Source: Magnaporthiopsis rhizophila
Lineage: Eukaryota; Ascomycota; Sordariomycetes; Magnaporthales; Magnaporthaceae
Length of the DNA stretch: 64,000 bases
Reading direction: 5' to 3'
NCBI GenBank assembly: GCA_003049465.1
Contig: PYSS01000064.1
Span: 124,001-188,000 of the forward strand
Shown here: in pieces, positions 34,001 through 44,194 of the stretch
How positions within the stretch are numbered: the stretch's first letter is position 1
Layout of the letters: each line of letters begins with the position of its first letter
Translations under genes and position numbers: made by a program
Notes under the pieces: model-generated
The model's input: the letters and a program-made list of their open reading frames with translations, nothing else
Told to the model about the DNA's origin: nothing
Database searches by the model: none

Positions 34001-37000
34001 GCAACGTCACAGAGGCGGGCATGGCGGCCACTTCCTCCAAAGCCGCCCAGGAATCGAAGCTTGGACTGAGCAACGGAGGCCAGTCCGAACGGGCCTATCA
34101 GACGCTTTCTTTTTTCTCTCCCTCCACTGATGTTCGTTCCACACGCCCCGGCGGAGAAGGCGGCGGGGCCCTTTGCGGCAGATCTGCAGGCAACGGCCTT
34201 GCCCTGAGACGACGCAACTTCCACTGCCTTGTTGCTTTGGTGCTGTCCGTTTGATGCCCGGCGGCCCTCATTTCCCACTACCCTTGTGCTCGAAGCATTC
34301 CGCTTGCAAGTTGGCCGGCAGGAAGACGGCCTTCCTCAAGCGAAATGGCCAAAGCCCGAAAGATGTGTCCCGATCCGGACGAAGCTCTGGCCACCTGCTC
34401 GGAATTCACGTCGCGGACGGGGGTGGAACTCATCTCCACGTCGGATCGACGGAAGGAAAAAGGCAGGGCACTCCCTGACGGACCAACAGCGCAACAAGGC
34501 CCTCGGCGCCGCCCTTTCTTCCCTCCTGGAACCCGGCTGTCCACCAAGTCAAAAGTCTCCCTGACCCGGACTCTCGCTTATTCTGGCGAATCACAACGTC
34601 TTGCCTCCCCGTGGTCTGTCCTGCCCGTCCACCTCCCTGTGCTTGGTAATTGAGGTCCCGCGCGCGATCCCATCATATGTGGCCAGCACATTTGCCTTTA
34701 AGGTCTCCTTGCCTGTGCCTCAATCTAACTCCGCCCGGCCTATCAATCGCCCAACGGGTTTACCAATGCCGCTGGTGATGCGCCCCTGTTCCGGCCCCCG
34801 ATACCCCATCTCGCATTTCCATCAAGCTCGGGTTTGGGCAATACCACTTTACATCTCGTATCCGGTCAAGCGGCCAGCCCAAACAGTAAAAGGACCGACC
34901 GGTTCTGCTGCGTTGGCCCCAGTCGCCGAGGTCCCTGATGATTCTGGACATGGTCCGATCCTGACCTTGGAAATTTGCGTGCCGCAGCCAAGCTGGCGCA
35001 GCCAATGAAGCTTCCTCCATCATCTGCCGACCGGTGATAGGGCTGGTTGTGCGTTCCTTTGCCGCTGCCGCACGCCCAAGACTTTCTCGAAGCAGGCCGT
35101 TTCCTGGTTGCCAACACGCGCTAGGGATGCCTCGTTTCCCTACGACCCATTGGCGCCGCAGGGCTGCTGCGGGCTAAGTGATTGTGCCGGACGACCGGAG
35201 AGTGCGGACATGATAGGCCGCCCAGATGTCTCTCGATTTCGATTCCGTGTGTGGCCAGCTGAACCTCCAAATGTCCCCTTGCCTGTTCTCGTGTTGCCAA
35301 GAAGCGCCTGATTCCGCGTTTCTCGGCCTGGCTGCCTTGTTCAGATACCGACTTGACAATATTGTTTGTCGAGTCCGCCTCTTTTCGGAGCGCAGAACTG
35401 GGGGTAGGGTACCCATCCTTGGCGCAAAATGTTTGATGCTATCTTGTCGCTTGACCTGACCGTTTCTGGTCCGTTGGGAGGGTTCCATTCTGATCCTCTG
35501 GAATAGCACCTGACATGGGGTGTTTCCTATCCCGAACTAGAAGCTCTGATGTATCGTGGACAAGCCGGCGTCGAGCTGAAAAAAAAGAACCCCACCCACG
35601 AAAAAGAAAAAGGGTTCTCTCCTGGCGCGCACCCCCTCATCGGCGACCTCGCTGGGGCTGGGTGCAGCTGGCATGGGCTGTTTGAGTTTCTTCCCTTTCC
35701 TGCAATGTCGCGCGCGTTTTTTTCTATCTTTTCCCCCACGTTTGCACCAATCAAGGGGTCGGGAGGAGAACTCGACCGCTCACACTGCGCCGCCCCCGAT
35801 TATCGTACCCTGCAGGGACGCTTCCATGTGGGCGCATCCCGACGCCACGCAGCAGGGAGGACCCCTCGCAGAGAGAGGCTGAGCCTCTGGCTGGCCCCGT
35901 CGTGCTGCATGTCGGCCTTTTTATTTTTTTTTATCGAGGGAAGAAAGTAGTAAACGAGAGGGCATGCTGCAGAGCAACGTTGAATCTCGTTTACTTTTTC
36001 CTTCTTTGTTTTTATCCTTCCCGCCCTTTTCAGATCTTGTTTGTTTCTGCACACCCTTCTTTTTCGCGTTTCCCAATACGACCGACCGCCCATGTAGACC
36101 TCGGGCCGGTCGGGCGTCGGCGCGGACATGGCCGACCGTCTAGAAGAAAGAGAGGTGTGTTGATTCGGGTTGCTCTCTTTGCTCTCAGCCGGCGGGAGTC
36201 TACCGCCGCATGTCTCAGATCAGAGAGGGTCTTGTTGGCTGGCTGGTTGTGGTGCTGCATGGCGCATCTTCCGCTGCCCGCTCTTCGGCAGGCTTGCTGC
36301 ATGTGTGTCCTGCGAAACAGACCGCTCCATTGGAACATGACCCTATCACCACACCTCCCAATCATGACCCTTAGCCCCATAGATATTGGAGGCCGTTGGG
36401 GGCTTTATTGGATGGGGAGGGAGGAAAAAGGAAATAAAAGGGGGGTGTTTTTTTGTTCTAGTTGCTGTTTGTTGCTGCCTGTTCTCGTCAGAACCCTATT
36501 TGAACCCATCGGCCGGGGCGATGTGCGTGCATGGGTGAGGAGGAGGGGAAAGGGATGATGCGTGTGTGCCCTTGACCGCCCTTTTCCTCTTCAAGAATCT
36601 CATAGGGCTGAACGGGGACCGGCGGGCGGCCCCAAGATCTGACGGTATGTCTGTCTGACTGGCTGCTGCTAACCAACTTGGCGTCAAACAAGGCACGCCC
36701 ACCACTGCCACCACCACCCAAACAGAAGGTTCGAAGGCACATAGAGAGAGAGAGAGCGTGTGTGAGAGGACACATGGCAAAATCCCAGACAGACGGTGTA
36801 GTATCGGTTATGACCGCTATCATTATGCAGTCAGACGGCTGTGGTGATTTTATCAAGTGTCTTTTAATGAGCTGCTGGGGGCCAATCTATGGTAGTCGAC
36901 GACAATCTCCCGATCCACCTTATCATCATCGCCCGCCTGTGACCGACCGCCAACCCGGGCCCTGGCCGCGTCGACATCAATCTCGTGAACGATGGAAGTA

Positions 37001-37249
37001 GCATAACATAGCATAGCCGCAATCTGCCTCGTATGTATGCTGCTGCGCGGTGGAGTCCTTTTTTTTTTCGTCCCGTTCCCGGGGGACTTGATGTCTGTCT
37101 GCATGGATGATGCTCCATCCATCTCGTGTCATCGGCAAACTAACCCTGTCCTGTCCTGTCCTGCCGCTGGTTTAAAACATCATCTGTCGTGATGCAGACG
37201 CCCTCCCCCCCAAGGAGGTTGGGATCTTACCTGCGTGTCCGTCCACCTG

Positions 37250-37253
<4 letters not shown>

Positions 37254-37285
<32 letters not shown>
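37254..37285. repeat. Poly(A) tract, 32 nt
   Basis: Uninterrupted A32. Confidence 0.95.
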
Positions 37286-37287
<2 letters not shown>

Positions 37288-37783
37288 GATGTGACGTTGA
37301 CGCGGACCAGACGAACGGCCAGTGAACCCACACCCCCTCCAGCGGCGAAGAGAGACCCAGGGAGACGGGGAAGAGGCCATTCGACCCGCCGCCCGCGAAC
37401 GAGGAACTACGTGCGGGAGAGGAGGAGGAGGAGGAGGAGCCCGCTCTGGAGTGGAGATGGGCTCGGGGACCCGTCAGCAGCAGCAGTCCCGGTGAGCGTG
37501 CGTAAGTAAGAGCTTGGCGCGGGAACCGGGAACCATCTCTCTCTTTCTGTCTCTTCATCATCTTTTTTCAGCGCCCCATCGCCCATCTCCGTGGGGTGTG
37601 GTGTTTTCTCTGCCAAGTTTGGTTGTCGTGGGAGGTGTTTCAACCATCCGGCCGGCGCGAGGGCGAGCTGGAAGGATTCCGCCGAAAACGGCGAAACCAA
37701 GCCCGAGCAACTCGGCGGAATGGGGGGGGGGTCGAAGCCGTGGCTCGGCTCCGTTGTTCACTCCTTCCATCCATCCATCACAG

Positions 37784-37808
37784 CCTCCTCCTCCTCCTCC
37801 TCCTCCTC
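37784..37808. repeat. (CTC)n microsatellite
   Basis: About eight CTC units. Confidence 0.9.
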
Positions 37809-37914
37809 AGCACACCCACAAACCACCTGCATCCCGCCTCGCCCCAGCCCCGTGGACCAGGGACAATGTTCTCTCGCTGTCTGTCTCGGGAATCTCATCG
37901 GGGACCCGGCTTCC

Positions 37915-37940
37915 AGACACACACACACACACACACACAC
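37915..37940. repeat. (AC)n microsatellite
   Basis: About thirteen AC units. Confidence 0.95.
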
Positions 37941-38657
37941 CCCACCCACTCGCTCTTTTATTCGGCGCGTCGTGTACGAGCTACCTCTATGGCTGGCCGG
38001 TGGTGGGTCCCAAGGCGGGTTTAGGCAGCCATATTTTTCTGCTCGTCACGAACGTGGGAGTTGTGTTTTATGCCCCAAAGAAGCAAACAAGCGCAAAGAT
38101 GTTGTGCCGTGCCGCTCGGGAGGAGAAAAACGAGAGCAAAAAAATCGCGTGGTTCCAGTGCAATCAACCCATAATCCCTGCCTGGCATGATCGGTGGAGA
38201 CCAATGTGCGGAACTTCACTGGTAGAACGAGCGATATGTATCTCATGTTCGAACTCAATTTATCCCATTATTGTCCTCCACTGTCCAGCTACGCTATGTA
38301 TGTGCAAGACACAACGATCCATCTCGAACTGGTGACGTTACACCTGGTAAAGGGTGAGAAGCCAGGGCGATGGGAAATCCGTCACCAGCCGAGCGGAGGT
38401 CGCTGCGCATAATCCCAGCCAATTTATGTTGTAGCAATAGTCAATGTATGTTGTAGCAATGAAATCGGAGCCGCTCCTGTTCTGCTGTCCTCTCTCTTCG
38501 TATTACGCAGTCTCTCCTGGGTTAAGGCTATAGCGTCGTTCTAGCTCTAGCCGAGCTTAATAGCTGATGTAAAAGAGGATGTGCTACTCTCTACCACGTC
38601 GTAGTGTCGTAGCGTCTCGTCAGGCCGGAGCTCCTCGTTCGCGTGCGCAAGTCGCTG

Positions 38658-39276
38658 TCAATGCAGGGGGGAGAACATGTTGTAGTCAAGCTCGGCCATG
38701 AGCGCCCGCACCGTCCAGTCGAGGTTGAAGTCGAACGGCTGGTACGTGCAGCCTATTGCTGTCTTGAGCACAGGTCAGCATGCTGCTGTTGCCGCCCCTC
38801 GGTAGGCCCGTCGGTCGAAACCATCAAATTAACCATCGTCCAGCTAGGCCCGGGGTCCGATGCGGTTCAAAAACCCAGCCAGGGGGGCGATGGGCAGCGG
38901 ACCTGGCACCTCAACCATGATGGTCGAGTCGTCCGCGACCTCGCGCCAGGAGGCGGTCCCGATGGGCTCGCGGTCATTGTCGCGTGACTTCCCCGTCTGC
39001 TGGCAGAATTGGAAGGTCTGGAGCTCGGAGACGGGGGTGCCCGACAGGTGCGCGACCATCTGGAGGAAGTCGTGCCACTCGTCGGGCTTCGGCAGAGACA
39101 CCGCCTTGGCGTGGCCGTGGGGAGGTGCGGCAGATGATCACCAGCGGCACCGGCGGGGATCCTTGATACTAAAAGGAGGACGCGGAGATCTTTGTCGGCG
39201 TCCGCGTGGCGTCCTGACCGGACGAGATGTGTGCCAGAGGCGTACCCTGGGCCGCCGCCTTCGCGGACTTGGCCAT
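38658..39276 (-). CDS. Small hypothetical protein, 5' part unresolved
   Basis: Two exons are well supported: complement(38658..38752) and complement(38903..about 39100). They join by a phase-1 intron of 150 nt (donor CCAG/GTCCGC, acceptor CAATAG). The joined frame reads PKPDEWHDFLQMVAHLSG, then TPVSELQTFQFCQQTG, then WREVADDSTIMVEVPG, C-TYQPFDFNLDWTVRALMAE and NMFSPLH-stop. Composition and codon choice look protein-like. A likely first exon, MAKSAKAAAQG with a GTACGC donor, starts at the ATG at 39276, but I could not connect it in phase: the frame of PKPDEW meets a TGA about 45 bases upstream. Either a short exon or acceptor is missed, or the gene carries a frameshift. I do not recognise the family. 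No membrane segment. Confidence 0.45.
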
Positions 39277-39620
39277 GGTGTAGACTGGCGTGGTAGACGT
39301 CAGATGGGTATCAGGTATTGAAATCGAGTGATGGGATCTTGAGAACAAGTGATTAGCAGGTTGTCTGGCGATGCGTCAAGCTTCCTGATGAATCTCATCC
39401 GTGGACGCTTCAACGGGAAAGCGCGGTGCAGCCGCTCAACAGTAACCCAGGAGCCTCCAATGACGGTGGTGGCCCCACAGCAACGTCAATCAGCTGGGGC
39501 TCGAATTCTAGCACATCACCAACTTTGAATGTTCTTCGCACCTACGAAACAGCTAGGTTCTCCTTCCCGGAGCGGCGGAATAGGAGCAATTAAAAACGAA
39601 AGCAAAAGCCAACCGCTAAA

Positions 39621-40904
39621 ATGCAGGGCTTCAACATGGGCCGCTACGTCCCGCCCGACGTCGAGGGCACCGTGTCGGGCAACCAGCTGCACGGCAAGCG
39701 GCACCCCATCGGCTCCTCGGCCGCGCCGCAGACGGTGCGGTTCGAGATGCCGTTCCCCGTCTGGTGCGGCACCTGCACTCGCCCGACCATCATCGGCCAG
39801 GGCGTGCGCTTCAACGCCGCCAAGCGCTGCGTGGGCCACTACCACTCCACGCCCATCTTCTCCTTCACGTTCCGCCACGCCGACTGCGGCGGCGAGCTCG
39901 AGGTGCGCACCGACCCGGCCGCCACCGACTACGTCGTGACTCGCGGCGGCCGCAGGCGCGAGAGGGACCAAGATCAAGACCATGAAGACCTGGTCTCGCC
40001 CGAGGCCCTGAAGCGCGCCAGTCTCGCCAACCTCGCCTCGCGCGGCCTTGGCAGCGGCTCTTCGGCAGCGACAGCAGCAGCAGAAAGTAGCAGGCAAGCC
40101 GACCGCGAAGCAGCCTTTGCACACCTGGAAAAGACCATCGCGGACCGCGCGGCCCTGGCGCGCGCATCCACGCGCGTCGACGAGCTGGCCGCCGAGTCGG
40201 ACCGGCTGGGCTGGGACAACCCCTACGCGCGCAACGCGCAGCTGCGGCGCGGCTTCCGCACGGGCCGGAAAGAGCGCGAGAGGGTAGCCGCCGCCGACGC
40301 CGACGTCCGGGCCCGCCTGGGACTGGACGACGACGCCGTCGTGCTGGGCCCGGAGCTGGACGTCGACCGCGTCAGGGCCTCGCTGGTCGACTTTGGCCAC
40401 GGTGCTGACGACGCCGCCGATGACAAGGCCCTGATGAAGCCCCTTTTTGCCCCCGGTCATGACAGGAACGGTGACGGTGCCGTGCCCAAGCATAACATTG
40501 ATGGTGCGAGAATAAAGGGGAAGGACGTCGACACGATGCCCACAACGGCAAGGTCCAGTCCCGGCCCGTCGAGGGGTTCCCTCGGACAGGTCAACAACAA
40601 ACTCAAATCGGCAGCCAAGGAGAGGACTATGGAGGGTTTAATACAAGAGATCGGGAGGAACACCAGGAAGATAAAAGATCCGTTTCTGGAAGGCTGGACT
40701 AGGGACTCTCCCCAGCGCCCCATTGCACTACCTGGCCTCAAGCGAAAGCGCAAGCGGGAAGAAGAAGAAGAGGAAGACGCAATAAGGGGGAGCGAGACAC
40801 CGAACTCGTCGCTTACTCCAGGGGAACCGCCGGATTCGGGACTTCCTGAAATTCAAGCTCCCGTGGCTGCTGGCTTGGTTAGCTATGACTCCGATTCCGA
40901 TTAG
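39621..40904 (+). CDS. saf4: Saf4/CCDC130-type splicing factor (CWC16 family)
   Basis: Single exon, 427 aa. It opens with MQGFNMGRYVPPDVEG, the signature start of the CCDC130/Saf4 branch of the CWC16/Yju2 family. The zinc-binding part has C49-x2-C52 (VWCGTCTRP), then GQGVRFNAAKRCVGHYHSTP and FRHADCGGELEVRTDP. The second pair appears as His86 and Cys89 rather than two cysteines, as I recall for fungal Saf4 proteins. The middle is a charged helical region (LEKTIADRAALARASTRVDE, WDNPYARNAQLRRGFRTGR). The tail has a KRKRKREEEEEE nuclear-type basic/acidic patch and ends SYDSDSD. Known role: these proteins join the spliceosome in the nucleus around the catalytic steps. Yju2 itself, its paralogue, is less likely given the N terminus. 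Convergent with tub2, 498 bp apart. Confidence 0.9.
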   Translation: MQGFNMGRYVPPDVEGTVSGNQLHGKRHPIGSSAAPQTVRFEMPFPVWCGTCTRPTIIGQGVRFNAAKRCVGHYHSTPIFSFTFRHADCGGELEVRTDPAATDYVVTRGGRRRERDQDQDHEDLVSPEALKRASLANLASRGLGSGSSAATAAAESSRQADREAAFAHLEKTIADRAALARASTRVDELAAESDRLGWDNPYARNAQLRRGFRTGRKERERVAAADADVRARLGLDDDAVVLGPELDVDRVRASLVDFGHGADDAADDKALMKPLFAPGHDRNGDGAVPKHNIDGARIKGKDVDTMPTTARSSPGPSRGSLGQVNNKLKSAAKERTMEGLIQEIGRNTRKIKDPFLEGWTRDSPQRPIALPGLKRKRKREEEEEEDAIRGSETPNSSLTPGEPPDSGLPEIQAPVAAGLVSYDSDSD

Positions 40905-41402
40905 ATCATCTTCCTTTCACCGTGTGTATTCGATAAGGATATTTCTAGATCCCTTGGATAGCTTTCGGTCTGCCTAGTCTGTTTGTTGCTTTTCTTTATG
41001 ATACCCCGTTACATAGGTACATAGACATCTCTTCACAGCAAAATTTCAAGACACGTAACAAGTGAGTTGACATCAGAAGAGAATATCTCTGATTTTCTGC
41101 ACAATAAAAGTGGCTAATGTAAAAGGGTCAACTGCAAACAAAACAGGAACAACCGCGTCCAAGGCATGTTGTCCTTCTTTCTCTCAACCAACCAATCCTC
41201 CAATACCCGCCAACTGGCCTAGATTAGTGTCGGGTGCGGCCGTGTACCGCATGCCCCGAGGTGCTGTGACTGACAAGTAGTTTCGACACACCCATGCCAC
41301 ATGACGTCCCAGGGAGCGACGTATGCCAGGTAAATCTACTCCATATGCTATCCGAGAACCCGAGACGTGAGGTGGGCTTGAAGGGACCAATCAGGCGGCC
41401 GT
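40905..41402. other. Convergent 3' region saf4 / tub2
   Basis: 498 bases holding both 3' UTRs. An AATAAA-like signal is visible at 41102-41107 on the + strand. No gene. Confidence 0.5.
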
Positions 41403-43311
41403 TTACTCCTCGGCCTCAAGAGGAGCCTCATCCTCCTCCTCGTACTCCTCCTCGTCGACACCAGCATCCTGGTACTGCTGGTACTCCGAGACCAGATCGT
41501 TCATGTTGGACTCGGCCTCGGTGAACTCCATCTCGTCCATACCCTCACCAGTGTACCAGTGGAGGAAAGCCTTGCGCCTGAACATGGCGGTGAACTGCTC
41601 GCCAACACGCTTGAAGAGCTCCTGGATGGCCGTCGAGTTGCCGATGAAGGTCGACGACATCTTCAGGCCCCGAGGAGGGATGGAGCAGAGGGCGGTCTGG
41701 ATGTTGTTGGGGATCCACTCGACGAAGTACGACGAGTTCTTGTTCTGCACGTTGCGCATCTGGTCCTCGACCTCCTTCATGGAGACCTTACCGCGGCTAT
41801 TGGTTGGCGCAAACGACGGATTGTTAGTCACAGATCGCTTGGTTTTGCCAACAGGATAAGCAAAGTTCATGACTGTGAGCACTTACAAGATGGCAGAGCA
41901 GGTCAGGTAGCGACCGTTGCGGAAGTCCGAGGCAGCCATCATGTTCTTGGGGTCGAACATCTGCTGGGTCAACTCAGGCACCGTGACGGCGCGGAACGAG
42001 TGGGCGCCGCGGCTGGTCAGGGGAGCGAAGCCGACCATGAAGAAGTGCAGACGGGGGAAGGGAACCATGTTGACGGCAAGCTTGCGCAGGTCAGAGTTCA
42101 GCTGACCCGGGAAACGCAGGCAGGTGGTGACGCCCGACATGACGGCCGAGACGAGGTAGTTCAGGTCGCCGTACGAGGGGTTCGACAGCTTCAGGGTGCG
42201 CATGCAGATGTCGTACAGAGCCTCGTTGTCGATGCAGAACGTCTCGTCCGAGTTCTCGACCAGCTGGTGGACCGAGAGGGTGGCGTTGTAGGGCTCGACG
42301 ACCGTGTCAGAGACCTTGGGCGAGGGCACGACCGAGAAGGTGGCCATCATGCGGTCGGGGAACTCCTCGCGGATCTTGGAGATCAGGAGGGTACCCATAC
42401 CGGCACCGGTACCACCACCCAGGGAGTGGGTGATCTGGAAACCCTGCAGGCAGTCGCAGCCTTCAGCCTCGCGGCGGACGACGTCGAGAACCTGGTCGAC
42501 CAGCTCAGCACCCTCAGTGTAGTGACCCTTGGCCCAGTTGTTGCCAGCACCGGACTGGCCGAAAACGAAGTTGTCGGGGCGGAACAGCTGGCCGAAGGGA
42601 CCAGCACGGACAGCATCCATGGTGCCGGGCTCGAGATCAACCAGGACGGCACGGGGGACGTGCTTGTTGCCGGAGGCCTAGAGCGCGGGGAGGCAATGGC
42701 GTCAGAAAAACGACACGTGGTTGCGAAAGAGGAGGCGCCTTCGGGGTCTATCTGCATACCTCGTTGAAGTAGACGCTCATGCGCTCGAGCTGGAGCTCCG
42801 AGGTGCCGTTGTAGCTGCACCAATATGTCAGAGCGGTGAACGGACATGTGGCCGAGGATCTCGCAAACAGAATACCTACACTCCATTGCTGTCGAGACCG
42901 TGCTCGCTGGAGATGGTTTGCCTGCCCAGGAAGTCAGTATCGATGATGGATGATCGCGGTCGTGGTGGGTGCGAGCGGTGGTTCGTACCAGAAGGCAGCA
43001 CCGATTTGGTTGCCCTGAGAAAAAGATGGTTAGCATCCTAGCGTTTGCTGCCGGTTTGAGGACTGGATGGACGGTTGTTACTTACGCACTGGCCGGTCTG
43101 GAGGTGGACCTGTAGTCGAGCAAAAGACGGTGGTCAGCTTCTGGTATCATTTTTGATGGCGAGGCTTGTCGCGTCGCGAGGCAGGCCAGACGCCTCAGAG
43201 ACGCGGCCGACGATGCTGGATGGTGGGGTTCACGACCGAGCACCGAAGGGACAAACGCGACCCTTGAATCTTGCTGAGGGCATGGGCAGCTCGACTTACA
43301 ATCTCGCGCAT
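41403..43311 (-). CDS. tub2: Beta-tubulin
   Basis: Coding parts are complement(41403..41796, 41887..42677, 42760..42814, 42880..42921, 42989..43014, 43086..43109, 43300..43311), giving 447 aa, the normal length. Exon 1 is the usual 12-nt MREI exon, and the clustered small 5' exons are typical of Pezizomycotina tub2/benA. Conserved parts seen: HLQTGQCGNQIG (nucleotide site), GGGTGAGMGTLLISKIREEF (tubulin signature), NSDETFCIDNEAL and RKAFLHWYTGEGMDEMEFTE. The acidic tail ends EEYEEEDEAPLEAEE. Forms the alpha/beta heterodimer of microtubules, binding and hydrolysing GTP. Residues where benzimidazole-resistance changes are known (His6, Tyr50, Glu198, Phe200) all carry the common sensitive form. 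A 402-codon antisense frame over the gene is a codon-bias shadow. Confidence 0.98.
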
Positions 43312-44194
43312 TTTGGCTACTGTTTGGGTGAAAGCTGACCGATGTGCGTGGTTGCAAGAACGGAGCGAGGTAGAAGGACGTTTGGGAAAGAGAACGAGCA
43401 AAGATGGATGTGATGGTGTTTGCGGTTGCTGTCAAGTTCTTTGAGCGGGAGGGCGGTGGAGTTTTGTGTGGGGAGAGCGAAAAAGGGGATTTGTTGATTT
43501 TCAGCCGTGGGAAATTTGCTGCTCACCGCCGCCTGCCCAGCCCAATGGTCCCGGCCCTGCAAAGTGGGAAGCCGCTCCCCTCCGGTCCTCCTTGTTTACA
43601 TGGGTCCATGTCGCGAGGCCCGTGCTGGCGGCGCGCTGGGTCCAGGCAGCTAGAAAGCTCCAATCCGCCACCGCCGCTGCGCGTGGAGACGAGGCAGCGA
43701 CCGGGGCAGCTCGTGCTTGTGGCTCGTGCGTCCTGCCGTCGGGCCAATTGCGATGGGCAGCAACGCATCAAAGACTCGTTAGGTAAGCAGACGCTGCCTG
43801 GTGCAGGCAAACACGCTCGGCAATAACGACACCGCATCTGGATTGCATATCCGGAACGGAGTGTTACAAGAGTTAAATTCTACCTAGAACCAGGGAGGGG
43901 GCTGAGGAAATGTTTCCTGTCTTCAAAATATGAGCTTGGCCTTCAAAGCAGGCGTGATCGCAAGCCAGTGGCGTTTCAATGTATTTTAATCTGTCAAACC
44001 GTTCGGGGCAAATTGTGCCACCTTCGCGTGGCACCTACGGGCCGCCGACGCTTGCGTCTTCCACGCCCTCGACGTTTTCCTCTTGGGGTTGCCCAGGGTC
44101 AACATAGGAACCAGACGGTGACTTATACAAAGTTTGTCTCTACTGTTTCTGGAGGGGAACAGCCATTTGGAACAACCTTATGATATCGCTCAAA
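43312..44194. other. Upstream region of tub2 / downstream of the DUF7580-like gene
   Basis: 0.9 kb. Would hold the tub2 promoter on its tub2-proximal side. Open frames at 43404-43837 overlap in several phases without any recognised protein. Confidence 0.5.

Larger units (their letters stand above)
19155..38657. other. Gene-poor region of about 19.5 kb
   Basis: No open frame here shows a conserved domain, a plausible multi-exon chain or sustained coding bias. The longest, 28611-29555 (314 codons, +), is rich in Pro, Cys, Phe and Arg with no domain, and I treat it as chance. The DNA is not AT-rich and shows no obvious RIP-like CA-to-TA decay, so it does not look like a dead transposon cluster. 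It contains poly(T) at 20883-20909 and 28061-28081, poly(A) at 27453-27471 and 37254-37285, (CTG)n at 22743-22765, (CTC)n at 37784-37808 and (AC)n at 37915-37940. It may hold long UTRs, non-coding RNA or upstream control elements of the bZIP gene; nothing in the sequence decides this. Confidence 0.5.

Noticed and set aside
36490..36520. Possible tRNA B-box (GGGTTCAAAT on the minus strand)
   Set aside because: No paired T stem and no cloverleaf.
39516..40493. 325-codon open frame on the - strand
   Set aside because: Antisense to saf4; no domain.
41559..42767. 402-codon open frame on the + strand
   Set aside because: Runs through beta-tubulin exons and introns in antisense; a shadow of strong codon bias.
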